A stretch of 64,000 nt of DNA from Hyperoodon ampullatus (lineage: Eukaryota; Chordata; Mammalia; Artiodactyla; Ziphiidae). The stretch lies in the NCBI GenBank assembly GCA_949752795.1, contig OX457061.1, forward strand, positions 40,084,338-40,148,337. Reading direction: 5' to 3'. The notes beneath the pieces were generated by a model. That model saw only the letters and a list, made by a program, of their open reading frames with translations, ran no database searches and was not told the DNA's origin. This document shows positions 1 to 12,335 of this stretch, in pieces; position 1 is the first letter of the stretch, and every line of letters starts with the position of its first letter. Made by a program: the position numbers and the translations under genes.

Positions 1-312
1 GACCCAGCAATCCCACTACTGGGCATATACCCTGAGAAAACCATAATTCAAAAAGAGACATGTACCAAAATGTTCATTGCAGCTCTATTCACAATAACCC
101 AGAGATGGAAACAACCTAAGTGTCCATCAACAGATGAATGGATAAAGAAGATGTGGCACATATATACAATGGAATATTACTCAGCCATAAAAAGAAACGA
201 AACTGAGCTATTTGTAATGAGGTGGATAGACCTAGAGTCTGTCATACAGAGTGAAGTAAGTCAGAAAGAGAAAAACAAATACCGTATGCTAACACATATA
301 TATGGAATTTAA
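1..312 (+). pseudogene. L1 ORF2p C-terminus (partial, cut by window start)
   Basis: The visible frame has no stop from position 1 to the TAA at 310-312. It matches the C-terminal region of the ORF2 product of L1-A (62,884-63,198) almost residue for residue. This is the end of the cysteine-rich C-terminal domain, which helps retrotransposition in L1. Whether the rest of the ORF2 is intact cannot be seen. Confidence 0.9.
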
Positions 313-631
313 GGAAAAAAATGTCATGAAGAACCTAGGGGTAAAACAGGAATAAAGTCACAGACCTACTTGAGAATGGACTTGAGGATATGGGGAGGGG
401 GAAGGGTAAGCTGTGACAAAGCGAAAGAGAGGCATGGACATATATACAGTACCAAACGTAAGGTAGATAGCCAGTGGGAAACAGCCGCATAGCACAGGGA
501 GATCAGCTCGGTGCTTTGTGACCGCCTGGAGGGGTGGGATAGGGAGGGTGGGAGGGAGGGAGACGCAAGAGGGAAGGGATGTGGGAACAGATGTATATGT
601 ATGACTGATTCACTTTGTTATAAAGCAGAAA

Positions 632-662
<31 letters not shown>
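1..662 (+). mobile_element. L1-E: 3' end of a young L1 cut by the window edge
   Basis: The element enters from the left edge. Positions 1-312 encode the last ~100 residues of L1 ORF2p, including the typical segment [15 protein letters not shown] and the ending HIYGI before TAA. A 3' UTR with a G-rich tract near 531-562 follows, then a pure poly(A) tail at about 634-662. The 3' UTR stops just after 'AAAGCAGAAACT', as in the young copies at 13.6 and 63.5 kb, so it belongs to the same short-3'-end class. The 5' part lies outside the window. No TSD can be defined here. Confidence 0.95.
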
Positions 663-665
<3 letters not shown>

Positions 666-1338
666 AAAAATAGAGCTACCATATGACCCAGCAATCCCAC
701 TACTGGGCATATACCCATAATTCAAAAAGAGTCATGTACCACAGTGTTCACTGCAGCTCTCTTTACAATAGCCAGGACATGGAAGCAACCTAAGTGTCCA
801 TCAACAGATGAATGGAAAAAGAAGTGACACATATGTACAATGGAGAAAGAAACAAAACTGAGTTATTTGTAGTGAGGTAGTTGGAGCTAGAGTCTGTCAT
901 ACAGAGTGAAGTGAGTCAGAAAGACAAAAACCGTATGCTAACACATGTATATGGAAGCTGAAAAAAAAAAAAAGGTTCTGAAGAACCTAGGGGCAGGACA
1001 GGAATAAAGACGCAGACATAGAGAATGGACTTGAGGACACGGGGAGGGGGAAGGGTAAACTAGGACAAAGTGAGAGAGTGGCATGGACATATATACATTA
1101 CCAAAAGTAAAATAGATAGCTAGGGGGAAGCAGCCGCATAGCACAGGGAGATCAGCTCAGCTCGGTGCTTTGTGACCACCTAGAGGAGTGGGATAGGGAG
1201 GGTGGAAGGGAGACGCAAGAGGAAGGGGATATGGGGATATATATATATATGTATAACTGATTCACTTTGTTATAAAGCAGAAATTAACACACCATTGTAA
1301 AGCAATTATACTCCAATAAAGATGTTAAAAAAAAAAAA
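663..1338 (+). mobile_element. L1-F: older L1 3' end, head-to-tail with L1-E
   Basis: Directly after the poly(A) of L1-E the sequence restarts inside L1 ORF2 at 'CTAAAAATAGAGCTACC' and runs through a decayed ORF2 end and a 3' UTR to a short A-tail at 1327-1338. It is more diverged than L1-E, with in-frame stops and small deletions. It has the longer 3' terminus, which continues past 'AGCAGAAATTAA' to 'CTCCAATAAAGATGTT', so it comes from an older subfamily. Confidence 0.9.
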
Positions 1339-2945
1339 GAATAAGTCACCTAAGAACTTACTGGGAAATAATAAATTCATTCTGATTTTATATACTCTGG
1401 GTAGCACTAAACAGATAAGGCCAGACACACCTTCAACAGTAATTTGAACACTGTTTCGTGGACAGAATGTACTGTGAGCTAAACCACTGTAAAAAAAAAA
1501 AAATGTAGCCTACATACAGGATCCCAAAAAGAACAACAACAAAAACACAGATTTATATAACTGTACACCTCTGTCATGCATAAGATGCTTCTGAAATGAG
1601 AACCCTGCTATCAACACTGGTACTTGGTTTTAAGAGTTTAAAGTTGTCTGGGTTTATACTTTTAGTTACATTTAGAAAATGTTCAAGCAAAATTTTTTGC
1701 AACTTTCGGAAAACTTATTAGAATGTCAACATATTTTATAATTAAAATAAAATATATAAAACCAAAAAAAGATGTTTTTTAAAAAAAGCTAAATTACAGC
1801 AATCTGAAAACCATACGTAAAATGAAGATAATTTTTAAAAATAAAATGGAAAAGAAATGAAACCCAAGACTTTAAATCTTTTAATAACCTTTATTGAAAT
1901 GTCCTAATGCAAAAAAATAATACATTTTCATTATAGAAAATATAACCATTCAGGTAAAGGCACAAAAAAGAAATAAAATTATTTTAATGAGTTTTTATAT
2001 TTTTTAAAAAAAAGAACAGAGGCAAAGACAGAGAGGGTGTACATTTTCATTATAGTGTTCATGCAAATAGTATTCAATATTATGTATCAATATTAATGTA
2101 ATATTATTTGATAGTTACATATTATTACTTAATATGTTGCATTTTCATTACTTATTATGTTATTTATTTCATTATATTATTATTTCTTTGAGTGATTTAT
2201 ATTTTGCATGTACCTGTATTTTTTAACAGGTTTACAAAAAATCATCTCTCTGTTACAAGGACTTTTTTTTAATCTTCCTTTCTCATTTGCTTTCCCTCCT
2301 CTTTCCCTCTCTCCCTATCCTTCTTTCCTCTTTTTCCTTTTCAAACTAGCATTTTTGAAACTATCTTTCTTCGGGGATTTCTTAAAGCAGCCACAATTCA
2401 TCACGGAAGCAGAGAGCCTCCTAGAACGTCGTGTAACTTTGTGGAGGATGCAGACGTGCTTTGGGAGAAATGAAGGCAGCCTGGGCCCTGGGAGATGCTG
2501 CAAGGCAGGCAGGGCTGGGCTAGAGTCTGCCATCAGACAAAGGAACCACTGCACATGGGAGGCGAGCAGATGCCAACAGACAGCTTTTGTGAGTCCCTTC
2601 ATGTTAATTAACTTTTGTGAGAACCTTCATGTTAATTAACTTTGCTTGAGCTTTCCCTGGACTTGAAAGCTTTGGAGTGGTTTGTTTTTGTAAAATGCTT
2701 TGACTCCAGAGAGAGCCGCTTCAAGAGGGAAAAAAGGAGAAACAAAAAAAAAGAAAGGGAAAATTTATAAGTGGGGCTTTGCTTACCAGGAAATTTCTTC
2801 CCTTGGTTCTGTCCCTCCCCTCCCCCAACAAGGACTGACTCAACCATCAGAGAGAATTTTAATGGCCTTTTTCTTACCCTAAAAAATAAACCAGAACCAG
2901 ACTTCCACAGCAGTGGGAACTGGCTCTGCCTCACCCAGCGAAGAC

Positions 2946-2947
<2 letters not shown>
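1339..2947. other. AT-rich intergenic DNA, no gene seen
   Basis: The stretch is very AT-rich to about 2250, with many A and T runs, and becomes more mixed afterwards. Frames of 60-143 codons at 2.2-3.0 kb overlap on both strands without a recognisable domain, and part of their length comes from poly-pyrimidine and GT tracts. A 24-base near-duplication sits at about 2587-2640, where 'TTCATGTTAATTAACTTTG' occurs twice. I see no clear repeat family. Confidence 0.6.

Positions 2948-2988
<41 letters not shown>
2948..2988. repeat. (GT)n microsatellite
   Basis: About 20 uninterrupted GT units. It creates low-complexity frames on both strands that should not be read as genes. Confidence 0.98.
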
Positions 2989-2989
<1 letters not shown>

Positions 2990-3335
2990 TGCACATGTAC
3001 CCACAAAGGAAGCAAATTCAAAGTATGTTTTAAAGGAAGTAAATTCAATATATGAGGGGGCCTTGGCCTAGTTTATTCCAAGTTAAAGAAAAAGGAAATT
3101 GGAGTTAGATTTGTGAGGGCCGGTTCGATTCGTGAACAAACTTGCCCATCCAATAGAGCATTAGGACTCAAGTAAGACACAGGTAGTGGTTCCTGTGTTT
3201 CCAAGACTTTATGGGACCGGATGTTAGATTCTAAAAGAGGCCGAGTAAAAAGAGAAAGTGCTGGAAGGTGGAAAATCTAGTCAGTCCTCTAGTTATTTAT
3301 AAAGTCTACATGGCATCAAACTACTGATTTACCAT
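2989..3335. other. Intergenic DNA, nothing recognised
   Basis: Short A/G-rich unique-looking sequence between the GT repeat and an old repeat remnant. I see no frame or motif worth naming. Confidence 0.5.
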
Positions 3336-3985
3336 TTTTTTCTCCCATTTTACTATGAAAACTTTCACACATACAGAAAAAGTTGCAATAATCATACAAT
3401 TAATACTCATATACCCACCATCTGCATTCCGTAATTAACATTTTGCTGTATTTGCTTTTTTCACATTAGTGAGCATTGCTCTTACCTGTCCATTGAGTCA
3501 CCTTATTTTTTAAGAGTTTTTAAGTTGCTGACATCACCCTTAAACACTTTAGCATATATCTATTCATTAGAGTTCAACATTCATTTGTGATTTGTGGAAC
3601 TTTTAAGGTAAAATGCACAAATTTAAAGTGGACCTCATTTGATGAGTTTTAACAAATGCATACAATTTGCTTTCTTAAAAAAATAATTTCAAATTTAACA
3701 AAAAGTTGCAAGAATAATACGAAGTTCTCCCATTTACCCTCTACCCAGATTCACTACTTTTTTTTTAGCCATTTACAAGTAAGTTGCATATATCATGTAT
3801 CTTTACATCTTAATAATTCTATGTATATTTCCTAAGAACAAGGCCATTCTCTTATTCAAGAAATATGACTTTGCTATGACACTTTTATCTAAACTACAGT
3901 CCATATTGCAGTTTTGACAATTATTACAATAATTTTCTTTATAACATTTTCCCTTCCAAAACAGGTTCCAGTCCTTTGTGAATTA
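3336..3985 (-). mobile_element. Ancient L1M 3'-UTR-like remnant (tentative)
   Basis: Two consecutive diverged blocks, 3336-3660 and 3680-3985, carry phrases of the type 'CATATACCCACC..CTGCATTC', 'AGTTGCA' and 'TTCCTAAGAACAAGG', which recur in old mammalian interspersed repeats. The family assignment is by memory of that pattern and the orientation is tentative. Confidence 0.4.
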
Positions 3986-4024
3986 TAGTTTTAGTTTTAA
4001 TAAGTGTTTATCTTGTTTAATGAT

Positions 4025-5640
4025 TTTTGGCTTAAATTCCACTTTGTCTTATATCACAATAACAATCCTTGAATTCTTATTGTTTCCATTAGCCTGGTAA
4101 ATCTTTGTCCATCTCTTTATTTTTACTCTTTGAATCATTATGCTTTAGGTGTGTCTTTTGATCACATCAAAGAGTTGGTGGTGCTATATAATCCAATTTG
4201 AAGATCTTGTCATAATATATAGACAAGTTAGAGCTATTCATATTAACAATATGATATATGTTTGGTCTCAATTTTGTCATACTATTTTATGTTATAATTA
4301 CAGTGTATATTATATTGTATTTATTGTGGTTCTTTCCCTATTTAGAATATCATCTATATTCACTTTAAATTTTCTTTTGGTATTTAAGAATTTTTTTGTT
4401 CTAGTTATTACTTTTGTATTTATATATTTTATAGTTCCTCTAACTCCTTTTTTCCTACTTAACCTCTTATTATCTGACCCATCAATGGTATCGTTTGACT
4501 CCCAGTTATTATAACAGGCAGGGATCTTATTCTGCTTTCCCCTATCTTTGTCCTTTCTCCTCCATTTTTTAGTCGCATTATTTCTACTTTATCAGAAAAT
4601 ACAATTTTTATATGCTTGCCACTCATGTTCGCTCCTTTTTTTTACTCCTAGCTCTATAATTAACTACTTGAAGGACCACCATTGGTTATTTTGCTGAAGT
4701 TTCTTCTATTATCACTCAGTTGAATGAAGATCATTCTCTAGTATATTCTTCCATGTATTCCAAGTATTCCATGGTTTGGATAGCTCAGATGGATATAAAA
4801 TTCTTGACTAGCACTTTCCTTGAGTTTCATGAACATGCTGCTTCACTGTTGTCTTAATTTGTGTGGGGCTCAGGAGAAGCTGATGCCATGCCTGATTTTT
4901 TTCCTATGAGTAACTGGATCTTTTTGCCTGGAGACTCTAAGAATTTCTTTCGTTTGTCCTAAAGTCTAATAGTTTTACTAGGATATGTCTTGGAAATCAT
5001 TGTCTCACATCAACTTTCGTAGTTACACAGTAAGCTGTTCTATATATAGACTGAATTTTTCTTTTATTTCCAGGAAGTTATATACATTTAAATACTAGTG
5101 TTCCATTCCAGTATTTTGTTTGCTCCTTCAGGAATTACAGTTGTTCATATGCTAGACCTTTTTTGTCTGCCTTTCATTTCAGCCACTTTCTCTTGGACCC
5201 TTTTAACTTATTTGTCTCACTTTAATTCTCTTCGTTGGTTGTCTAGCTTTCTTCAGCATCCCTTGTTAAAGTTTCATTGAAATATATTCTCCATTGGCAT
5301 TTGTAATTTATTCTTAATTTCTGAGAGAAGTGAGTCTTTTTCTCAATATCTTTCTTGAGTTTAATCAATTCATACTGCATTTCTTCCTATTTTGCATCCA
5401 TTTATATTCTTAGTTTTTTTAATTTATGATTTCTAGGATTTAAAAAAAATCTATCTCCACATATTTGCTTTGGGATACTTAATTCAGTTTGCAGGGTTGT
5501 GTTAAGTTTTATTCTGCTTTGTGAATGGTTTGGGGGGTGGATTTTCATCAGCTTAACTTTGTTTTCTTCTTACAATTGTTTCTTAAGAAATCAGCTTGAT
5601 TTTTTTCAATTTCTAGGCGTTTTGTGGGCAGGGCTCCTGG
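4025..5640 (-). mobile_element. Old L1M remnant: ORF2 endonuclease region into ORF1, antisense
   Basis: Read on the reverse strand, the block aligns in order with old L1s. The ORF2 endonuclease end lies at 4.0-4.6 kb ('TTCCACTTTGTCTTATATC' corresponds to the L1 segment at 45.6 kb in this window). The inter-ORF segment follows at about 4.75-5.0 kb and an ORF1-like region runs to about 5.6 kb. All frames are broken. Confidence 0.6.
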
Positions 5641-5962
5641 AGTGCCTTCTTACCCCAGTTTATTGAAGTGCAATTTCTTTAATGGATGATGTTGTTGGCT
5701 GTGGTGGTGGTGGTGGTCGTGGAGAAAGGGGATTGATTGGTACAACAACTTGCTGATAAATGTTTAACAACCAGATCTTCAGGGGCATCAGTAGCCTGAT
5801 TTGTAGCATTTGCTGGTTTCTGTGGTGTGTATACTTCCTCCATGGTGGATTTCAAGCTAATAATGGTATGTCATTGAACACAGGGTTAGGAAGAGATGCT
5901 ATCAGTCCTTGTGTCCCTGTGCTATCAGTCCTCCTAAACATCATGTTTCTCTTTTGTTGTTG
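5641..5962. other. Short intergenic stretch, nothing named
   Basis: Includes a small GGT-rich run near 5700-5720. No gene or recognised repeat. It may contain the 5' leftovers of the flanking old L1. Confidence 0.45.
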
Positions 5963-6900
5963 TTGTTTTTTTATTGGAGTATAATGACTTTACAATGTTG
6001 TATTAGTTTCTGCTGTACAATGAAGTGAATCAGCTATATGTATATCCCCTCCCTCTTGGACCTCCCTTCCACGCCCCTGCCATCCTGCCCATCTAAGTCA
6101 TCACAGAGCACCAAGCTGAGCTTCCTGTGCTTTATAGCATGTTCCCACTAGCTATCTATTTTATGCATGGTAGTGTATATATATCAATCCTGATCTCCCA
6201 ATTCGTCCCACCCTCCCCTTCCCCCACTGTGTCCACATGTCCATTCTCTCCGTCTATGTCTCTATTCCTGCCCTGCAAATAGGTTCATCTGTACCATCTT
6301 TATAGATCCCACATATATGCCTTAATATACGATATTTGTTTTTCTCTTTCTGGCTTACTTCACTCTGTATGACAGACTCTATGTCCACCCACATCTCTAC
6401 AAATGACTCACTTTCATTCCTTTTTAGGCTAAGTAATATTCCATTGTATATATGTACCACATCTTCTTTATCCATTCATTTGTAATTGGACATTTAGATT
6501 GTTTCCATGTCCTGGCTATTGTAAATAGTGCTGCAATGAACATTGGGGTACATGAGTCCTTTTGAATTATGGTTTTCTCAGGATATATGTCCAGTAGTAA
6601 GATTGCTGGGTGATATGGTAGTTCTATTTCTAGTTTTTTAAGGAACCTCCATACTGTTCTCCACAATAGCTGTATCAATTTACATTCCCACCAACAGTGC
6701 AAAAGAGCTCCCTTTCCTCCACACCCTCTCTAGCATTTATTGTTTGTAGATTTTCTGATGATGCCCATTCTGACTGGTGTGAGGTGATAGCTCATTGTAG
6801 TTTTGATTTGCATTTCTGTAATAATTAGTGATGTTGAGCAGCTTATCATGTGCCTCTTGGCCATCTGTATGTCTTCTTTGGTGAAATGTCTATTTAGGTC

Positions 6901-6915
6901 TTCTGCCTATTTTTT
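6901..6915. repeat. TSD (left copy) of the SINE at 6916-7145
   Basis: 'TTCTGCCTATTTTTT' occurs at 6901-6915 and again, perfectly, at 7146-7160. It flanks the SINE on both sides and lies in L1-D sequence, which proves a later insertion into L1-D. Confidence 0.9.
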
Positions 6916-7145
6916 ATTTTTTATTTTATTTTATTTTATTTTATTTTTTTTGCGGTATGTGGGCCTCTCACTGTTGTGGCCTCTCCCGCTGCGGAGCACA
7001 GGCTCCGGACACGCAGGCTCAATGGCCATGGCCCACGGGCCAAGCCGCTCCGCGGCACGTGGGATCCTCCCAGACCGGGGCACGAACCCGCGTCCCCTGC
7101 ATCGGCAGGCGGACTCTCAACCACTGCGCCACCAGGGAAGCCCCT
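6916..7145 (-). mobile_element. CHR-type tRNA-derived SINE inserted in L1-D
   Basis: On the reverse strand it reads from the 'GGGGCTTCCCTGGTGGCGCAGTGG' type head through a GC-rich body to an A-rich tail made of (TAAAA) units. The head carries the RNA polymerase III A and B boxes (B box as 'GGGTTCGTGCCCC' in the sense). This structure is characteristic of cetacean CHR SINEs. It has little decay and a perfect 15-bp TSD, so it is fairly young. Confidence 0.93.
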
Positions 7146-7523
7146 TTCTGCCTATTTTTTAATTGGGTTGTTTGTTTTTTTGATATTGATCCATGAGCTG
7201 TTTGTATGTTTTGGAGATTAATCCTTTGTCTGTTGCTTTGTTTGCAAATATTTTCTGCCATTCTGAGGGCTGTCTTTTCGTCTTGTTTATGGTTTCCTTT
7301 GCTTTATAAAAGCTTTTAAGTTTCATTAGGTCCCATTTGTTTTTATTTTCATTACTCTAGGAGGTGGGTCAAAAAAGATCTTGCTGCAGTTTATGTCAAA
7401 GTGTGTTCTTCCTATGTTTTCCTCTAAGAGTTTTATATAGTGTCCGGTCTTACACTTAGGTCTTTAATCCATTTTGAGTTTATTTTTGTGTATGGTGTTA
7501 GGAAGTGTTCTAATTTCATTCTT

Positions 7524-10018
7524 TAATTTTCTCTCTTATTTCCTTCTGGTTCTTCATGGCAACATTTTCAAGGCCACAACTACTTCTCTATCTGATTTTT
7601 CCACTGAAGCAGCAAGGCTTCTTCAAGGTTTCCACTTCCAGGGCTGCTCATTTTAAGCCTCTTTTCTGTAGCTGGTGCTTTGAGCTACTAAGTCCAGACA
7701 TGGGTTCAATATTTTGACACTGTTAGGCTTTTCTGGGGTGATTTTGCCTATGCTTCATGTATCTTTCACTTCTGTCTCATTTTTTTTGTGAGTCACTTAA
7801 GTCTCCCTCTCTTTACTCTCAGCATCCACAGGCTTGCAGTGGTAGTGGGACTCTCCTGAAATTTGGTGTTTATTTCTCTATTTTCAGGTAATTTGACGGT
7901 TGTGGTATTCTCTGTATACTAGTAATGCTGAAGGCATGGGCCTTGTGTGGTTTTATTTGTACTACTTGGTGATTTTATATTTGGGAAGTAGATGTATAAG
8001 GATATGTAGAGAGAAATTTGGATTCAGGCAGCCATCATAACCCCAGACATGAAAACCCTTCTGACTTGACTTTTTACTATCATATTCACTGATTGTTTCA
8101 ATGTCACATTGATACAAGATGTGAAACTTTCACTTCACTTCAGGTGAGACTTACCCCTTGGGCTAAGTCTGTGTACTCCAATAAATAAATCACAAATTTA
8201 ATATCTAGTCAGAATGATTAATACAGTGAACGGCAAATGTCATCTCTATAATTCTGGGTCAGTGGGGCTGGTGAATTGATCCAACCCAAACTTCAGGTTA
8301 AGTCCCCTCCAGCTGTTCGTGTCAGCCTGACCTCAATGTATAGCAATTAGGCAGAAATACTTGGCCTTTGGTAGCAGTGGTAGAGGGATAGGAGGGAAAT
8401 ACGTCAAAATAATAGCAATTTGAAGCTGTTTTTAATTTTGGTGTACAGTAGTATAGGGCAAGTTCTCAGTTAAAAGCTGTTCAATGCTCCCATGGCTCTC
8501 AGGATTCACAAATGTATTTAATGTTTGTTATTTAATCTCATCCCAACATGTTCCACATGTAAAGATTTACCATCTTTATGTTTACCACAATATCTAGCCT
8601 AGATTCATGAGTAACGTTGCTGATTTATTGATTTGATTTTGACTTTATATTTTAAAAGCTTTTTTTTTTCAACACAGTCATAGAATCAGTGACTCAGGAA
8701 AGCACATAGGCTACAACATACAATCTACAGCACAGACTACCCCTCCATATGTTCACATGCTCATTCATTCAGTCAGTCAGTTGGTCAGTCACTCAGTCAA
8801 CAAACATATTTTGAGCACAAGCTCCAGGGACTGGTCCAAAGATTATGGAAAGAAGAAATAAATCTGACATAGACTCTGCCCTGAAGTAGCTGGACTCTCA
8901 GTTCCTTGCTGCCTTCTGCCTCCAATTTCAATTCTGAGCATCTACTGTGCCTCCATAACACTCAAAAAATTTAATGAAAAAGTTTAAAGTCCAATGTACT
9001 GTCTATGTCTATATCTTTTGTCTATACCTTTAGATTTTTGATTCAGACATTGAAGCAACTCATTATTTTTATGTATCTGTCACTGGGATAGTAAATGTCA
9101 AATCTGACTTCATTTTTACTTTTCATTTCTCTGTTTTGATGCATCATAGGCTCAACCACAGTTTTATGGGACTGGAAAAAAATACAGTTTTCTAACTAGC
9201 TTAGAATGGAATGTCTGTCAACTAGTACATAAACACTCATAGAATTTTGAATTTCATCTGAAAGAATTTTTTGTAAACTCTGGTATGTTGTTTTGATGGA
9301 AAGAGATAAATATGCCTACAGAAAGATTACAATGTTTTTGAAGATCTTATTCCAAGATTGCCTTCTGGTAATGGGGAAAAAAATTAATTAGACTTCAAAC
9401 TCACTGACCCTACAGTAGTTTGGTTTGGTGAGGTAACATTCCATATGGAAATTCTGAAACAGAAAAAGGGTAACACAAGTCAGATGTCCATCCAAGGGAT
9501 TTTAAATATATATATATACGTGTAAATACATCCTTTGAATCCTCAGCAATATGATTTTCTTTGCAGTGTTCTCTTGCACATCATGATATAGGCCCCACTT
9601 GGTAAGCAGCCTTCTTTGAAGCAATCCATCACGCTTGGCTCCTTAGATCTTGTCATTTTTCTTTGCTCGTAATACATTTACCAACATACCCCCTTAATTA
9701 TACATGCCACTGTAGACCCTTATTATGCGGCTCCAGCTTCCTTCGATGACTGGGTGAGGGAGACCCTGTCTGACTTCCTAGCTTCATTGAAGTGGGGAAA
9801 TGTTTCACTATCCCTCATCTTAAACGTATAGCTAAAAAGCTGCCTTGCTTGGGTTGTATAAAAAAGTTTATAAAGAAGCAAGATGATTAAAGCTGGAAGG
9901 GTTCCACTGGCTGTTGAGATTATGGATGATTATTTTTATACTTCTCTATATTTTCCAAATTGTTTGCAATGCCTGTGTATTACTTTTCTCAAAACCGCAT
10001 GATCAAAATTTATTTTAA
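7524..10018. other. Low-repeat intergenic DNA
   Basis: About 2.5 kb with no convincing coding frame. The first ~500 bases may continue the old L1 into which L1-D inserted, but identity is too weak to claim. A fragment at about 8760-8850 ('CATTCATTCAGTCAGTCAG...ACAAACATATTTTGAGC') resembles the 3' end of an antisense L2. The remainder looks unique. Confidence 0.5.
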
Positions 10019-10044
10019 ACACACACACACACACACACACACAC
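10019..10044. repeat. (AC)n microsatellite
   Basis: About 13 uninterrupted AC units. Confidence 0.97.
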
Positions 10045-10544
10045 TAAAAACTGAAAGGAAATATACCAAAAGTATACAGTTATAGGAATTGGAGTGATTT
10101 TTATGTTCTTCATGCTTTTAGTGTTTTCTAAATATTACTTTTTAAATAAGAACAATAACACAAAAAATGTCCATGAACTACCAACAAAAAAATTATTCTC
10201 TTTATGGAAGTCAATAAGCATTATAAATCAGTCTTTAAAATTCTAGATCTAGATTCCCATTGTGTTCATACTCTACTTCAGATAACCCTTCTTGATAAAT
10301 GTTAATGTTTAAGACCTTTCAGCTTTCTCGACTGTTTTAATATTTCGACACACATGACTATTCACTGCATCTCTGAGGCTTCTGAAAATCAAGTGGTGTT
10401 AATTTGCATTTCTTGGTTATTGATGAGACAGCCCTCGGTGTATTTGTCTAGCTCTGCACAAAATCTATACTGTCCTGATGACTACATTGTTAAAATATAA
10501 AATCTTGATATCTGGTAGAGCAGCTTCTCCAACCTTGGCCTAAA

Positions 10545-10880
10545 TCTGCATGTCCAATATAGTAGCCACTAGCTATATGTGGTTATTGAGCCCTTGAAAT
10601 GTGGCTAGTTCAAATTGAGATGTGCTATAAGTGTAAAATACACACCAAAGACTTAGTACCAAAAAAGAATGAAAAATATTTAATAATTGTTATATTGATC
10701 ACATGTTAAAATGATAATATTTTTAAAATATTGGGTTAAATAAAATACATTATTATTAAAATTAATCATACCTGCTTTTATTCTACTTCTTAAAATGTGT
10801 CTACTAGAAAAATTTAAATTACACACATGACTCAGATTTTTGGCTCACATTATATTTCTTTTGGACAAGCACTGTTCTAG
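10545..10880 (+). mobile_element. Non-autonomous hAT-Charlie/MER5-like DNA transposon fossil
   Basis: The segment holds the phrase 'GTAGCCACTAGCTATATGTGG', then 'TGAAATGTGGCTAG', an AT-rich middle and a closing 'GGCTCACATTATATTTC...TGGACAAGC'. This word set is typical of MER5-related non-autonomous hAT elements. The short terminal words 'TGTCCAA' and 'TTGGACA' are inverted. It has no coding capacity. The exact subfamily is not resolved. Confidence 0.65.
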
Positions 10881-10884
10881 AACT

Positions 10885-12335
10885 ATCTGGTTTTTCTACT
10901 TTTTCTTAATTCAAAATTGGTAGTTACATTTTTTCCTAGAAATTTTTCCCAGCTTATCTAATTTTCAAATGTATTAGCTTAAAGTTGTTCATAATATTCT
11001 CTTATAATCTTTTTAATGTCTACAGCATCTGTAGTGATGTCTCTATTTTCATAAAATTCCTGATTTGAGTTATTTGTGCCTTCTCTTTTTTGCTTGATCA
11101 GTCATGACAGGAATTTGTCAATTATTAATCTTTTTAAAGAAACAACTTTTGACCTTATTGGTCCTCATTTTATATGTTTGTTTTGTATTTCACTAACTTC
11201 TACTCCTATATTTATTACTTCCTTTTTTTAATACTCTGTGTTTATTTTGCTGTTCTTTTTCTAATTTTTGAGGTATATACTTCAGTTGTGATTTTCAGAC
11301 TTTTATCTTTTTTAAGATATTTTATGTCCTGTATGTTTTAATATGTACTATTTCATTTTAGTTCAGTATAAGTATTTTCTAATTTCCATTGTGATTTCTT
11401 ATTTGACCAGTAATATTTTAAGAGTGTCTTTGATCACTTCCAACCAAATGGAAATGTTTTATTTTAATTGATTTAACTTTTAATAATTGATTTCTAACAT
11501 AATTTCATTGTGGTCAGAGAACATTCCTCTGTAAAATTTATTGAGATTCACTTTTATGGCTCACTAGATCGTTAGTTTTTGTATGTTCCCTGTTTGCTTG
11601 AAAAGACTGTGTATTTTGCAATTGTTGGACATGGGTTCTACACATAATTTAGGTTGAGTTTGTTAACCATGCACAAATCTATATCATGAATTTTTCTTTC
11701 AACTACTGAGAGGAATGATGTTAAATTTTGTCCTATAATCATAAGCGTGCCTATTTTTCATTTTAGTTGTGAATTTTTAATTTAAATATATTAAGGCTAA
11801 ACAATAGTGTATGCATATATAAATTTAAAATTATTATTCTTGTAAATCTGTCTTGTGTAATTATGAGCTAACTCTCTTTAACTCTTATATTGCCTTTTGC
11901 CTCAAAGTCCATTTTATCTAATATTCATAAAGGTATACAAACTTTCCTTGGTTAATATTTGCAGGTATTTTTTTCCCATTGTTTATATGTGTCTCTCCTA
12001 AACAACATATAGTTGAGTGTTTTTTAAAAATATATGACAGACTGACAATCTTTTATCTGAAATTAGTCCATTTACACTTAATATGATTCTTGGTATGTTT
12101 TCATTTAAATATACCACCTTATCATGTGCCTTCCATTTATCCCACTTGTTCTGTACATCTTCCTAAACTTTCTTCCTTTTTTTCTCATTGACTATTTTAT
12201 ATCAATCCCATTTTTCTCCTTCTGTTACTTAGAAGTTATACGTATTGTTTCTATTTTATGGTTAATTTAAAAATTACACTATGCATATTTAATTGATGAA
12301 AGGTAAAGTTAATCAATACCTTTCTAATCACTTCT
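10885..12335 (-). mobile_element. Old L1M remnant, ORF2 5' half, antisense
   Basis: The reverse strand reads through the start of the L1 reverse transcriptase region, the endonuclease domain and the inter-ORF zone, in the same order as the better preserved L1-C copy at 44.7-45.9 kb. Examples are 'GAGTTATTTGTGCCTTCTC' and 'TTCATTGTGGTCAGAGAACA'. All frames are broken. The old L1M pieces at 13.4-13.6 kb and beyond 16.7 kb continue in the same direction. Confidence 0.72.

Larger units (their letters stand above)
5963..7523 (-). mobile_element. L1-D: 5'-truncated L1, antisense, split by a SINE
   Basis: The reverse strand reads as a long-form L1 3' end: the poly(T) side and 'TTTATTGGAGTATAATGAC' at 5963-5985, the 3' UTR, then the C-terminal third of ORF2 up to about 7523, where L1 identity stops abruptly. 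ORF2 frames are interrupted by stops and small indels. Segments still readable include [20 protein letters not shown] and a decayed version of the ORF2 end. A SINE lies at 6916-7145. The element is 5'-truncated, as most L1 insertions are. No convincing TSD was found. Confidence 0.92.

Noticed and set aside
511..720. Lysine-run frame of 69 codons
   Set aside because: It crosses the L1-E poly(A) tail into L1-F and is an artefact of the joint.
2208..3048. Frames of 95-143 codons on both strands
   Set aside because: They overlap each other, include GT-repeat or pyrimidine-rich translation, and show no domain or exon signals.
6916..7145. tRNA gene at SINE heads (also at 31,888, 33,268, 43,658, 46,217)
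   Set aside because: The A and B boxes belong to tRNA-derived SINEs. No complete cloverleaf with acceptor pairing is present.
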